Positions 1 to 6,910 of a DNA stretch of 23,210 nucleotides are shown piece by piece. The translations under genes were made by a program, and so were the position numbers. Numbering within the stretch: the first letter of the stretch is position 1; every line of letters begins with the position of its first letter. The notes below the pieces were generated by a model, which had not been told where the DNA came from, did not search any database, and saw only the letters and a program-made list of their open reading frames with translations. The stretch comes from JBDRMV01 sp043811795 (GTDB lineage Bacteria > CG03), in NCBI GenBank assembly GCA_043811795.1, contig JBDRMV010000053.1:1-23210 (forward strand), in the 5' to 3' direction.

Positions 1-496
1 CACCGTAGCCAGCCCCAATCTCTATAATATCTAATCCATCTAATGTTCCAAAAATGCGTTTTAAATCGACAAGTATTTTAATACATCTTAGCGTTATCGG
101 AGAAAAATTTCCTACGTCGTAAGTAAATGTAATTGGATTACCATAAATCTCACTCTCTCTAAATTTCGGAATATGTCTCAATATACCCCCCCCCTCCTTT
201 TTAATAATATTAAGAAATAATTGGCCTTTGTCTTTGGGCATTCGACCTAAACTCCAAGGCTTCTTTCTTCCAGCTCTAAATTTATTAAAATTAGAATCCG
301 AGATAGCTGCTGATTTGCAAAATTCCTTATATTTCTTTTTGTCCATTAAACTTGTTCCTAATACTAGTTTAGGAAAGCAGTTCTTTGTGATATATTTCAT
401 ACTAAAAAAAATACTCCTATAAGCGTGTTTAAGAAAAACTTTTACCCTATAAAGAAAAGAGCTTTTTAAAGTTGTGTTTTCTATGTACCTCTTCAT
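1..496 (-). CDS. Putative sugar O-methyltransferase, N-terminal part (runs off the window)
   Basis: I translated this gene by hand from the minus strand; it continues past base 1, so about 165 residues are visible. Residues about 50-75 (DKKKYKEFCKSAAISDSNF, then NKFR) and the stretch ending LDGLDIIEIGAGYG match the layout of the putative sugar O-methyltransferase family: a helical N-terminus, a SEIYGNP segment, then the glycine-rich SAM-binding motif I at the window edge. The ATG at 494-496 is chosen because AAGGAG lies about 6 bases upstream (502-507); an in-frame ATG at 398-400 is poorer. The family methylates sugars of surface glycans, which fits the neighbouring sugar genes. The gene is visibly richer in A+T than the genes to its right, a possible sign of transfer. 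It contains a run of nine C (plus strand 186-194). Specific substrate unknown. Confidence 0.8.
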   Translation of the reverse strand, partial: MKRYIENTTLKSSFLYRVKVFLKHAYRSIFFSMKYITKNCFPKLVLGTSLMDKKKYKEFCKSAAISDSNFNKFRAGRKKPWSLGRMPKDKGQLFLNIIKKEGGGILRHIPKFRESEIYGNPITFTYDVGNFSPITLRCIKILVDLKRIFGTLDGLDIIEIGAGYG

Positions 497-552
497 AAAA
501 TCTCCTTGTAAAATTCCTTTTTATTTTCGCTATTGGAAATTTGCTTTTTCAT
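493..552 (-). CDS. Possible 19-codon leader ORF coupled to the sugar methyltransferase
   Basis: A short reading frame (MKKQISNSENKKEFYKEIL) starts at the ATG at 550-552 behind AAGGGGTGG. Its TGA stop overlaps the ATG of the downstream methyltransferase in an ATGA arrangement. The segment carrying its promoter and ribosome site is an imperfect copy of the one in front of the oxidoreductase gene at 3504. It may therefore be a leader that couples translation, or simply the residue of a duplicated promoter and start region. No family is recognised and the peptide could be non-functional. Confidence 0.35.
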   Translation of the reverse strand: MKKQISNSENKKEFYKEIL

Positions 553-570
553 CCACCCCTTAATTTGCTG

Positions 571-600
571 ATTTTATTAAAAATCTCCGGCTTTCGTCAA
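571..600 (-). promoter_or_regulatory. Sigma70-type promoter for the sugar methyltransferase
   Basis: On the minus strand TTGACG (595-600) is followed after 18 bases by TAAAAT (571-576). The segment 561-600 is an imperfect direct repeat of 3514-3553, where the same boxes precede the oxidoreductase gene. The -35 box begins 11 bases after the aminotransferase stop codon, so the methyltransferase probably has its own transcript. Confidence 0.6.
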
Positions 601-610
601 GTTTTTGTGG

Positions 611-1723
611 TCAATTCTCCCTGCAGGCTTTTTTTATCACCTCGCAAATTCTTCTCTGGTCATCACCCGGTAATTCGGGATAAATAGGAAGCGAAAGAAT
701 TTCCTTTGCCTGACGCTCGGCGACAGGGAAATCGCCTTCCTTATAATCCAGCCGGCTGTATGCGGGCTGGAGGTGAAGGGGAACAGGGTAGTGAATTCCG
801 CAGGAAATGTTTTCACTTTCAAGCGCCTTCTTTAACCTATCCCTGAACGCGCACCTGATAACAAAAAGATGCCAGGCGTGGGAACCGCCGGGCGGTATTT
901 CAGGAAGTTTAATTCCTTTGCACCCGGCAAGCAATTCGCGGTAGATTTCCGCCTTTTCGTTTCTTTTTTTCACCCACCCTGAAAGGTGTTTCAGTTTAAC
1001 GTCCAGAACAGCCGCCTGAATTGTGTCCAGCCGGCTGTTTACCCCTTCGAATTCATGAATGTATTTCTTCTGCCGGCCGTGATTTCTTAACATTTTTATC
1101 TTCTCGGCGAGTTTCTCGTCGCTGGTAACAACGGCTCCCGCATCGCCGGCTGCGCCGAGGTTCTTTCCCGGATAAAAACTGAAGCATCCGGCATCCGAAA
1201 AACACCCCGCTTTAATCCCCCCGTGCTCCGCTCCGTGCGCCTGGGCGGCATCCTCAATTATTTTCAAACTGCGCTTTTGCGCAATTGTTTTTATTTTTTC
1301 CATATCGCAGATACGCCCGTAAAGGTGTACGGGTATGATTGCCTTCGTTTTGGAAGTGACTGCATTTTCAATCATATCCGTGTCAATCGTAAAACTGTCA
1401 TCCACGTCGGCAAAAACGGGTCTGGCTCCCGCCATTGATATCGCCTCCGTCGTGGCGATAAACGTGTTCGGCGCCGTGATGACCTCGTCGCCCGCGCCTA
1501 TTCCAAGCGCGCGTAGCGCAATATACAGGGCGTCCGTTCCGTTACCGACGCCGATAGCGAACTTAACCCCGCAGAATCCGGCGAAATTCAACTCAAAATC
1601 AGTTACTTCTTTTCCCATTATGAAATTGGTATTCGTCAGGACGCGGCTGACCGCTTCGTCGAGCTCACTTTTTATCAGCCGGTACTGCGCGGCCAAATCA
1701 ACCAGGGGAATTTTTCTTTTCAT
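611..1723 (-). CDS. DegT/DnrJ/EryC1/StrS-family PLP-dependent sugar aminotransferase
   Basis: A 370-residue protein of normal family length. It should transfer an amino group to a keto nucleotide sugar using pyridoxal phosphate. The PLP lysine is K187 in SFYPGKNLG; IIEDAAQAHGA (about 155-165) carries D158 and Q161; GNGTDAL (about 60-66) is the phosphate-binding region; SRLDTIQAA (about 230-238) is also typical. The ATG at 1723 has AGGAG at 1733-1737. It is the last gene of a minus-strand set with an acyltransferase and a Gfo/Idh oxidoreductase. That trio is the logic of the WbpB-WbpE-WbpD (WlbA-C-B) route to UDP-2,3-diacetamido uronic acids, where this enzyme would aminate the 3-keto sugar. 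The trio also fits other 3-acylamino sugars (FdtB/QdtB types), so the exact substrate is inference. Confidence 0.92.
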   Translation of the reverse strand: MKRKIPLVDLAAQYRLIKSELDEAVSRVLTNTNFIMGKEVTDFELNFAGFCGVKFAIGVGNGTDALYIALRALGIGAGDEVITAPNTFIATTEAISMAGARPVFADVDDSFTIDTDMIENAVTSKTKAIIPVHLYGRICDMEKIKTIAQKRSLKIIEDAAQAHGAEHGGIKAGCFSDAGCFSFYPGKNLGAAGDAGAVVTSDEKLAEKIKMLRNHGRQKKYIHEFEGVNSRLDTIQAAVLDVKLKHLSGWVKKRNEKAEIYRELLAGCKGIKLPEIPPGGSHAWHLFVIRCAFRDRLKKALESENISCGIHYPVPLHLQPAYSRLDYKEGDFPVAERQAKEILSLPIYPELPGDDQRRICEVIKKACREN

Positions 1724-1757
1724 ACGTAAATACTCCTAATTCTCCCCCTCACCTTCA

Positions 1758-1838
1758 TCCTCTTCCGCCAGGGGAGAGGAAACTAAACAGTAAATATAAT
1801 AATTTCCTTACGGCTTCCTCCCCCTTTACGGGGGAGGA
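1758..1838. repeat. Pair of GC-rich hairpins between two sugar genes (REP-like)
   Basis: Two inverted repeats lie in the 138-base gap between the acyltransferase and the aminotransferase. The first (1758-1780) pairs TCCTCTTCC with GGGGAGAGGA, with one G-T pair. The second (1816-1838) pairs TCCTCCCCC perfectly with GGGGGAGGA around TTTAC. A third similar C/G-rich segment precedes and follows them (1743-1755, 1840-1851). No T tract follows on the minus strand, so an RNA stabiliser or dispersed REP-like repeat is likelier than a terminator. Confidence 0.55.
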
Positions 1839-1861
1839 TAAGAGGTGGGGGTTGTATATTT

Positions 1862-2491
1862 TCATTCCCCTTTACGCCGACTTGCCGGCATGAACATTTC
1901 ATAAGCAGAAATCTTCCTTATGTCGTTTATTATTTTCGCGGGGTTGCCCGCAACGACCTTATTGTCAGGGACATCTTTTGTTACGACGGAACCCGCGCCG
2001 ACGAGGGCATTTCTGCCGATGACCGCTTCCGGAAGGACGGTCGTGTTCGCGCCGATTTTAGCCCCTTTCATTACCCGCGCTCCTTTTAACTGTTTTTTCA
2101 CGTTTTTGCTTTTGGGATAACGCGCATTGGTAAAAACAACATTCGGCCCCACCCAGCAGCCGTCCTCCAGCGTCGTGTATTCCGGCACAAAAACATTTGA
2201 GTGCAGACGAACGCCGTTGCCGATTTTGACATGGTGTTCAACGCAGGAGCCCGTGCCGATGCTTACGTTATCGCCTATTCTGTTCGATTCCCTTATCATC
2301 ACCATATGACCGGTATTAAAATTCTTCCCGATGAGGTTACCGGCATAAATGACCGTGTGAGAGCGGATTGTAGCGTCAGCGCCGATAACCGTTTTGACGG
2401 ATTTTGATTTTACAGGGAGCCCTATTATAGAAAAATCCCCGACCTCGGAATTTTTTCCGATTTTCACATTTTTGTAGATTTTATAATTCAC
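1862..2491 (-). CDS. Left-handed beta-helix acyltransferase (WbpD/WlbB-like)
   Basis: A 209-residue hexapeptide-repeat protein. Almost the whole length is isoleucine/valine-spaced hexads (for example IGKNSEVGDF, IGDNVSIGTG, IGANTTVLPEAVIGRNALVGAGSVV), followed by the usual NPAKII ending near residue 185. Such enzymes acetylate the amino group of nucleotide sugars from acetyl-CoA, as trimers. GTG start at 2491: its GTGA overlaps the TGA of the oxidoreductase, so translation is coupled. Between the oxidoreductase and the aminotransferase, it most probably acylates the newly made 3-amino group. The acyl donor (acetyl or other) cannot be told from sequence alone. Confidence 0.88.
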   Translation of the reverse strand: MNYKIYKNVKIGKNSEVGDFSIIGLPVKSKSVKTVIGADATIRSHTVIYAGNLIGKNFNTGHMVMIRESNRIGDNVSIGTGSCVEHHVKIGNGVRLHSNVFVPEYTTLEDGCWVGPNVVFTNARYPKSKNVKKQLKGARVMKGAKIGANTTVLPEAVIGRNALVGAGSVVTKDVPDNKVVAGNPAKIINDIRKISAYEMFMPASRRKGE

Positions 2492-3504
2492 AGCTTAACA
2501 AGTTTACCGTTTTTCTTCATTGATTTCTGACCCGCTTCCAAAACCTTTACAATCTCGCGGCTCCAGACGCCGTCCGTCCGCGGACATTTGTTTGTTTTTA
2601 TACAGTCGATAAAATGAGAACATTCTTCTAAAAGCGGTTCGGTAAAATTTATTTTCGGGATGAAAATGTCCCCCGCGCGCTGGATAAGCTGAAACTGTCC
2701 GAAATTCTCGTATTCACCCAGACGTTTTGATATGTCCTTTTTGTCTATTCCCTTATCGTAAACCTGAATTTTCATATCAGATGAAATCTCGTCATAGACG
2801 ACCATTTTCTTTGAGCCGACGACAATCGCCTTTCTCGTCTTATGGGGGTGAAGCCATGAAGTGTGGATAAGCACGCAGGTATTGTTTTTGAACTGTATAT
2901 TCGCCCATGCGACGTCCTCTATGTCCTTCTGCAAATAGCAGGCGCCGCGGGCCGTTAAATTGTCAATTTCCGAATCAAGCCAGTAAAGAGCAATTGAAAT
3001 GTCGTGGGGAGCAAGGTTCCACCACACGTTTACGTCGGTCCTTACTTTTCCGAGGTTCACCCGCTCAAAATAAACATAGTAAATATCTCCCAGAGCGCCC
3101 GACCGAATCAATTCCTTCACTTTGCGGACGGCGGCGTTGTAAATAAATGTCATCCCGACCATCAGAACGAGTTTTTTTTCGCAGGCAATGGATATAAGTT
3201 CGTCCGCTTCTTTTAATGAAAGCGCAAACGGCTTTTCAACAAGAACGTGTTTTCCCGCAGAGAGGCACTGTTTTGCGACGGCATAATGCGTAGCGGCGGG
3301 AGTGGCAATGACCACCGCTTGAATTTCCTGATTGTCCAGAACCGAAGACAAATCGGTTTCTGCCTCTATTCCGGGGAAAGTTCTTTTAATCTTCTCCAGA
3401 CTTGCCCCGTCAACATCACAAACGGCGGCAAGAGCGCCCAGCTGATACATATTCCGTATTAAATTCTTTCCCCAGTAGCCCGCGCCGACAACCGCTATTT
3501 TCAC
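2488..3504 (-). CDS. Gfo/Idh/MocA-family nucleotide-sugar oxidoreductase (WbpB/WlbA-like)
   Basis: A 338-residue NAD(P)-dependent oxidoreductase. The Rossmann motif GAGYWGKN is at 7-14, the family EKP motif at 90-92, and the second domain carries WWNLAPHDISI (161-171) with H167 and D168 as likely catalytic-site residues. In the WbpB/WlbA subgroup the enzyme oxidises the sugar 3-hydroxyl to a ketone, giving the substrate of the aminotransferase encoded two genes downstream. GTG start at 3504 with AAGGAGGGG about 4 bases upstream. First gene of its operon, with TTGACG-N17-TAAAAT in front. Substrate inferred only from context; the UDP-sugar 6-dehydrogenase that would complete a uronic-acid route is not in the window. 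Confidence 0.9.
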   Translation of the reverse strand: MKIAVVGAGYWGKNLIRNMYQLGALAAVCDVDGASLEKIKRTFPGIEAETDLSSVLDNQEIQAVVIATPAATHYAVAKQCLSAGKHVLVEKPFALSLKEADELISIACEKKLVLMVGMTFIYNAAVRKVKELIRSGALGDIYYVYFERVNLGKVRTDVNVWWNLAPHDISIALYWLDSEIDNLTARGACYLQKDIEDVAWANIQFKNNTCVLIHTSWLHPHKTRKAIVVGSKKMVVYDEISSDMKIQVYDKGIDKKDISKRLGEYENFGQFQLIQRAGDIFIPKINFTEPLLEECSHFIDCIKTNKCPRTDGVWSREIVKVLEAGQKSMKKNGKLVKL

Positions 3505-3524
3505 GACCCCTCCTTAATCTGCTG

Positions 3525-3553
3525 ATTTTATTAAAAATTCCGGCATTCGTCAA
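3525..3553 (-). promoter_or_regulatory. Promoter of the minus-strand sugar operon
   Basis: On the minus strand TTGACG (3548-3553) and TAAAAT (3525-3530) are separated by 17 bases, the optimum for a housekeeping sigma factor. The GTG start lies 20 bases downstream of the -10 box. It overlaps a perfect inverted repeat GTCAAT-TTT-ATTGAC (3549-3563) that also contains the -35 of the divergent promoter. Confidence 0.7.
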
Positions 3554-3558
3554 TTTTA

Positions 3559-3588
3559 TTGACAGCAAAAGAAGTTTTATAGTAATAT
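3559..3588 (+). promoter_or_regulatory. Promoter of the carbamoyltransferase operon
   Basis: TTGACA (3559-3564), then 18 bases, then TAATAT (3583-3588), 36 bases before the ATG at 3624. The -35 box is 5 bases from the -35 of the divergent sugar-operon promoter, so two polymerases could hardly occupy both at once. Confidence 0.65.
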
Positions 3589-3623
3589 TAACAGGCAATG
3601 ACGAAACCAAGTAATTTTTTACA

Positions 3624-5459
3624 ATGAGAGAATCTGTGAATATTCTGGGAATATCGGCATTTTATCATGACAGCGCCGCTTGTCTGGTTCAAGACGGCGA
3701 ATTAACAGAGGCCGCTCAGGAAGAACGGTTTACCCGCAAAAAACACGATTTTTCCTTCCCGACAAATGCAATAAATTTCTGTTTACAGAGTAAGGGTTTA
3801 ACATCCAAAGACCTGAATTTTGTGGCATTTTACGAAAAACCTTTTCTCAAGTTCGAGCGTATATTAGAGACCCATCTGAGTTATGCGCCTCTCGGCATCC
3901 GCTCGTTTCTTAAATCCATGCCTTTATGGATAAAACAAAAAATCTGGATGAAGGAATTCATAGCGGCGGAAACAGGTTTTGACGGAAAAATTATTTTTCC
4001 TGAACATCATGAGTCGCATGCCGCATCCGCCTTTTTCCCTTCGCCTTTTAAGGCCGCGGCTTTTCTCACGATGGATGCTGTCGGCGAATGGGCGACAACG
4101 AGTTACGGCACGGGCTCGGACAACGAGATACATATTCTGTCCGAGATTGATTTTCCCCATTCTCTGGGATTGCTTTATTCGGCGTTTACATATTACACGG
4201 GATTTAAAGTAAATTCGGACGAATATAAAGTAATGGGTCTGGCTCCATACGGCGAGCCGAAATATAAAGATTTGATTCTTTCCGAGTTACTGGACTTAAA
4301 AAAAGACGGCTCTTTCAGGATGAATATGAAATATTTTGATTACCCCGTCGGATTAAAAATGATTAACAAAAAATTCGAGAGAATGTTCGGCGGCCCGCCG
4401 AGAAAACCGGAATCGCATCTGACGCAGAAAGATATGGATTTAGCCCGCTCCGTGCAGGAAGTGACCGAAGAAATTATGCTGCGCATGGCGCGGCACATCC
4501 ATAAAGAAACCGGACACAAAAATCTCTGTCTGGCGGGGGGTGTGGCTTTGAATTGTGTCGGTAACGGGAAAATTCTGCGGGAAGGACCTTTTGAAAATAT
4601 CTGGATACAGCCGGCCGCAGGAGATGCCGGCGGAGCGTTGGGCGCCTCTTTGTTTGTCTGGTATCAATACTTGGAGAAAAAGAGAATCGCCGGCGGGAAA
4701 AAGGACTTTCAACAGGGCTCTTACCTCGGCCCGGAGTTCAAAAATGATTATATTAAAAAATATCTTGAAGAGCGCCATATTCCTTACACGCTATTAACGG
4801 ATGAGGAAATTCCGGAGAAAATAGCCGATTTAATCGCCGGGCAAAACGTAATCGGCTGGTTTCAGGGACGTATGGAATTCGGCCCTCGCGCATTGGGAAA
4901 CCGCTCAATTTTAGGAGATGCCCGTTCTGTCAAAATGCAGGAGACAATAAACTTGAAAATAAAATTCAGGGAAAGTTTTCGTCCTTTTGCGCCGTCCGTA
5001 ATGAAAGAAAAAGCGTCTGATTATTTTGAAACAAAAACGGAAAGCCCCTATATGCTTTTGGTAGCGCCGGTAAAAAAAGAAATTTGTCGGGAAATGTCGG
5101 GCGAAGAACAAAAACTCTTCGGTCTTGATAAATTGAAAATTGTACGTTCGAGTATTCCGGCGGTTACTCATGTAGATTACACAGCTCGTCTTCAAACCGT
5201 TGACAGGGACTATAACCCTTTATATTACCGCTTGATAGAAAAATTCGGGGAGAAATACGGCTGTCCCGTAATCATTAACACTTCTTTCAACGTCCGCGGA
5301 GAACCCATTGTATGCAAACCGGAAGACGCTTATAAGTGCTTTATGCAAACCGATATGGATTACCTAATTATGGGTAATTATCTGATTGAAAAAAAAGAGC
5401 AGAAACTGTCAGGTGAAGTTGAATGGTCCGGGCAGTTCGGAGCAGCTGAAAGGCAATAG
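3624..5459 (+). CDS. NodU/CmcH-family carbamoyltransferase
   Basis: A 611-residue enzyme that should carbamoylate a sugar hydroxyl from carbamoyl phosphate and ATP. The N-terminal Kae1-like domain begins NILGISAFYHDSAAC and carries HHESHAASAF (128-137) and the glycine-rich LAGGVALN (303-310) and AAGDAGGALGAS (331-342) segments. The C-terminal carbamoyl-transfer domain has GRMEFGPRALGNRSILGD (415-432), FRPFAPSV (452-459) and INTSFNVRGEPIV (551-563). Length is normal. The drawn start is the ATG at 3624, but family members usually begin MNILGIS, which would use the GTG at 3636 behind GAGAGAA. First gene of a five-gene plus-strand set that ends with SxtJ-like, SGNH and DUF5989 proteins. The target is probably a cell-surface or exported glycan; that is inference. 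Confidence 0.93.
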   Translation: MRESVNILGISAFYHDSAACLVQDGELTEAAQEERFTRKKHDFSFPTNAINFCLQSKGLTSKDLNFVAFYEKPFLKFERILETHLSYAPLGIRSFLKSMPLWIKQKIWMKEFIAAETGFDGKIIFPEHHESHAASAFFPSPFKAAAFLTMDAVGEWATTSYGTGSDNEIHILSEIDFPHSLGLLYSAFTYYTGFKVNSDEYKVMGLAPYGEPKYKDLILSELLDLKKDGSFRMNMKYFDYPVGLKMINKKFERMFGGPPRKPESHLTQKDMDLARSVQEVTEEIMLRMARHIHKETGHKNLCLAGGVALNCVGNGKILREGPFENIWIQPAAGDAGGALGASLFVWYQYLEKKRIAGGKKDFQQGSYLGPEFKNDYIKKYLEERHIPYTLLTDEEIPEKIADLIAGQNVIGWFQGRMEFGPRALGNRSILGDARSVKMQETINLKIKFRESFRPFAPSVMKEKASDYFETKTESPYMLLVAPVKKEICREMSGEEQKLFGLDKLKIVRSSIPAVTHVDYTARLQTVDRDYNPLYYRLIEKFGEKYGCPVIINTSFNVRGEPIVCKPEDAYKCFMQTDMDYLIMGNYLIEKKEQKLSGEVEWSGQFGAAERQ

Positions 5460-5464
5460 CCGTT

Positions 5465-6478
5465 GTGATAATGTTAAAACACATGGAAAAACATTCTGAG
5501 GTTTTTATGTGCCCTTCCTGCGGAGGGAATCTGGAAATATCCGATACCGGGATAAAATGCGGGGATTGCCGTAACCGTTATCAAATCAAGGACGGCATTC
5601 CTCTTCTTTTCTGGACAAACGAGGAAAAAAATAAAGAAGGCAATATTACGGATACAATAAAAGCATTTTATGAAAAAACGCCGTTTCCGAACTATGAAGA
5701 TTTTGAAAACATCGGCGACCTTATTCAAAAAGCCCGGAAGGGAATTTTCGCGCGTTTATTAAACAAACAGGTTCCTTTCAATATCAGAGTTCTGGAAGTC
5801 GGCTGCGGCACGGGTCAATTGACCAATTTTCTGGGAGTCTCTCACAGGTTCACTTTCGGGACTGATATTTGCCTTAATTCTTTAAGGTTAGCCAACAATT
5901 TCAGGGCGGAAAATAATCTTGAAAGAGTGGGATTCTATCAAATGAACCTGTTTAAACCCATTTTCAAAGAAGAAAGTTTTCCTCTTGTCATTTGTAACGG
6001 CGTTCTTCACCACACGGCTGACCCTTTTGCCGGTTTCCAATCCATATCGCGCCTTGTAAAAAAAGGAGGATATATTATTATCGGGCTTTATAACGGTTAC
6101 GGCAGGTTAACCACCGATATCCGCCGCGCTGTTTTCAAGTTTTCCGGCGGTCATTTCAAGTTTTTAGACCCGCGTTTGAGAAGCAAAAACATTGGTTATC
6201 ACAAAAAATTCACGTGGTATAAAGACCAGTATGAAAATCCGCATGAATCAAAGCACACGATCGGCGAAGTGCTGAAATGGTTCGATCAAACCGGTTTTGA
6301 TTTTATAAACAGCATCCCCAAATTAAGAGACCAAAAACCATTTTCGGAAGACAGCAATTTGTTTAACCCAAACCCGCGGGGGAATTGGCTTGAACACATT
6401 CTTATCCAAAGCCGGCTGCTTTTTACAGGTGGCCGGGAAGGCGGGTTTTTTACGATGATAGGGAAGAAAAAGTTTTAA
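5465..6478 (+). CDS. Class I SAM methyltransferase with N-terminal zinc ribbon
   Basis: A 337-residue protein. CPSCGGNLE (16-24) and KCGDCRNRY (31-39) form a four-cysteine Trm112/UPF0434-like ribbon ending in IKDGIPLL. A Rossmann methyltransferase domain follows, with motif I VLEVGCGTG (109-117) and the post-motif NGVLHHTADPFAGFQSISRLVKKGG. It probably methylates a small molecule or sugar. GTG (5465), ATG (5471) and ATG (5483) are all possible starts; none has a strong ribosome site, and the gene begins only 5 bases after the carbamoyltransferase stop, so coupling is likely. The acceptor is not predictable; lying inside the carbamoyl module suggests the same glycan or metabolite. Confidence 0.88.
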   Translation: MIMLKHMEKHSEVFMCPSCGGNLEISDTGIKCGDCRNRYQIKDGIPLLFWTNEEKNKEGNITDTIKAFYEKTPFPNYEDFENIGDLIQKARKGIFARLLNKQVPFNIRVLEVGCGTGQLTNFLGVSHRFTFGTDICLNSLRLANNFRAENNLERVGFYQMNLFKPIFKEESFPLVICNGVLHHTADPFAGFQSISRLVKKGGYIIIGLYNGYGRLTTDIRRAVFKFSGGHFKFLDPRLRSKNIGYHKKFTWYKDQYENPHESKHTIGEVLKWFDQTGFDFINSIPKLRDQKPFSEDSNLFNPNPRGNWLEHILIQSRLLFTGGREGGFFTMIGKKKF

Positions 6479-6486
6479 TGTATTTC

Positions 6487-6502
6487 AAGGAGGTTTACGA
6501 TT
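6487..6502 (+). promoter_or_regulatory. Shine-Dalgarno sequence deciding an ATT start
   Basis: AAGGAGG (6487-6493) is a full-strength ribosome site. Six bases later (6500) comes ATT in the frame of the SxtJ-like gene, with no ATG, GTG or TTG at a suitable distance. The first in-frame ATG is at 6593, beyond sequence the family conserves. Confidence 0.6.
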
Positions 6503-6910
6503 ACTGAAAAGATAGAAAATTCCAAGAGCGAGAAAAAGGAACTGCGGAACTTCGGTATAACAATCGGTATTATCCTCGGTCTATTAGGCGTATTGTTCCT
6601 CTTGCGGAAAGGTTGTTATCCCTGTTTTTTTGCGTTTTCCGCAGTATTTTTATTACCCGGTCTGCTTTTGCCCGGCATGCTGAAACCCGTCTATAAAATA
6701 TGGATGTTTTTTGCAGGCATTATAAAATGGCTTACGACAAAGATTTTTCTGTTTATTCTGTTTTATCTCATAATTACGCCTATCAGATTCGCGGCAGGTA
6801 TCTTCGGAAAAAAATTCTTAGATTTAAAATTTGATAGAAAAGCGGATAGTTACTGGATTCCAAAGAAGGTAAACAATCCCGGGAAAAATACATATGAAAA
6901 ACAATTTTAA
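6500..6910 (+). CDS. SxtJ-family membrane protein, apparent ATT start
   Basis: A 136-residue small membrane protein. After a charged N-terminus ending KKELRNFG come hydrophobic segments at about 19-36, 40-60 and 68-95. The C-terminus then has the family ending: FLDLKFDRKADSYWIP and a final YEKQF. This is the layout of SxtJ-like proteins, which occur next to carbamoyltransferases, including in saxitoxin clusters; their role is unknown. A start at the ATG at 6593 would give 105 residues and remove the first membrane segment and the LRNFG region, so I prefer the ATT at 6500 behind AAGGAGG. Its end overlaps the SGNH gene by 17 bases. The ATT could instead be a sequencing error for ATG. Confidence 0.75.
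   Translation: MTEKIENSKSEKKELRNFGITIGIILGLLGVLFLLRKGCYPCFFAFSAVFLLPGLLLPGMLKPVYKIWMFFAGIIKWLTTKIFLFILFYLIITPIRFAAGIFGKKFLDLKFDRKADSYWIPKKVNNPGKNTYEKQF

Noticed and set aside
300..330. Apparent frameshift in the sugar methyltransferase
   Set aside because: A first hand translation dropped one T; rechecking the four-A run at 319-322 restores a continuous frame from 496 to the window edge.
228..422. 64-codon plus-strand open frame at the left edge
   Set aside because: Antisense to the sugar methyltransferase; no ribosome site or recognisable motif.
1816..1838. Perfect hairpin as an intrinsic terminator inside the sugar operon
   Set aside because: No run of T follows in the direction of transcription and the next gene completes the same pathway.
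6593..6910. 105-residue form of the SxtJ-like protein starting at an ATG
   Set aside because: It would lack the first membrane helix and the LRNFG segment and has no ribosome site; the frame upstream is open to an ATT with a perfect Shine-Dalgarno.
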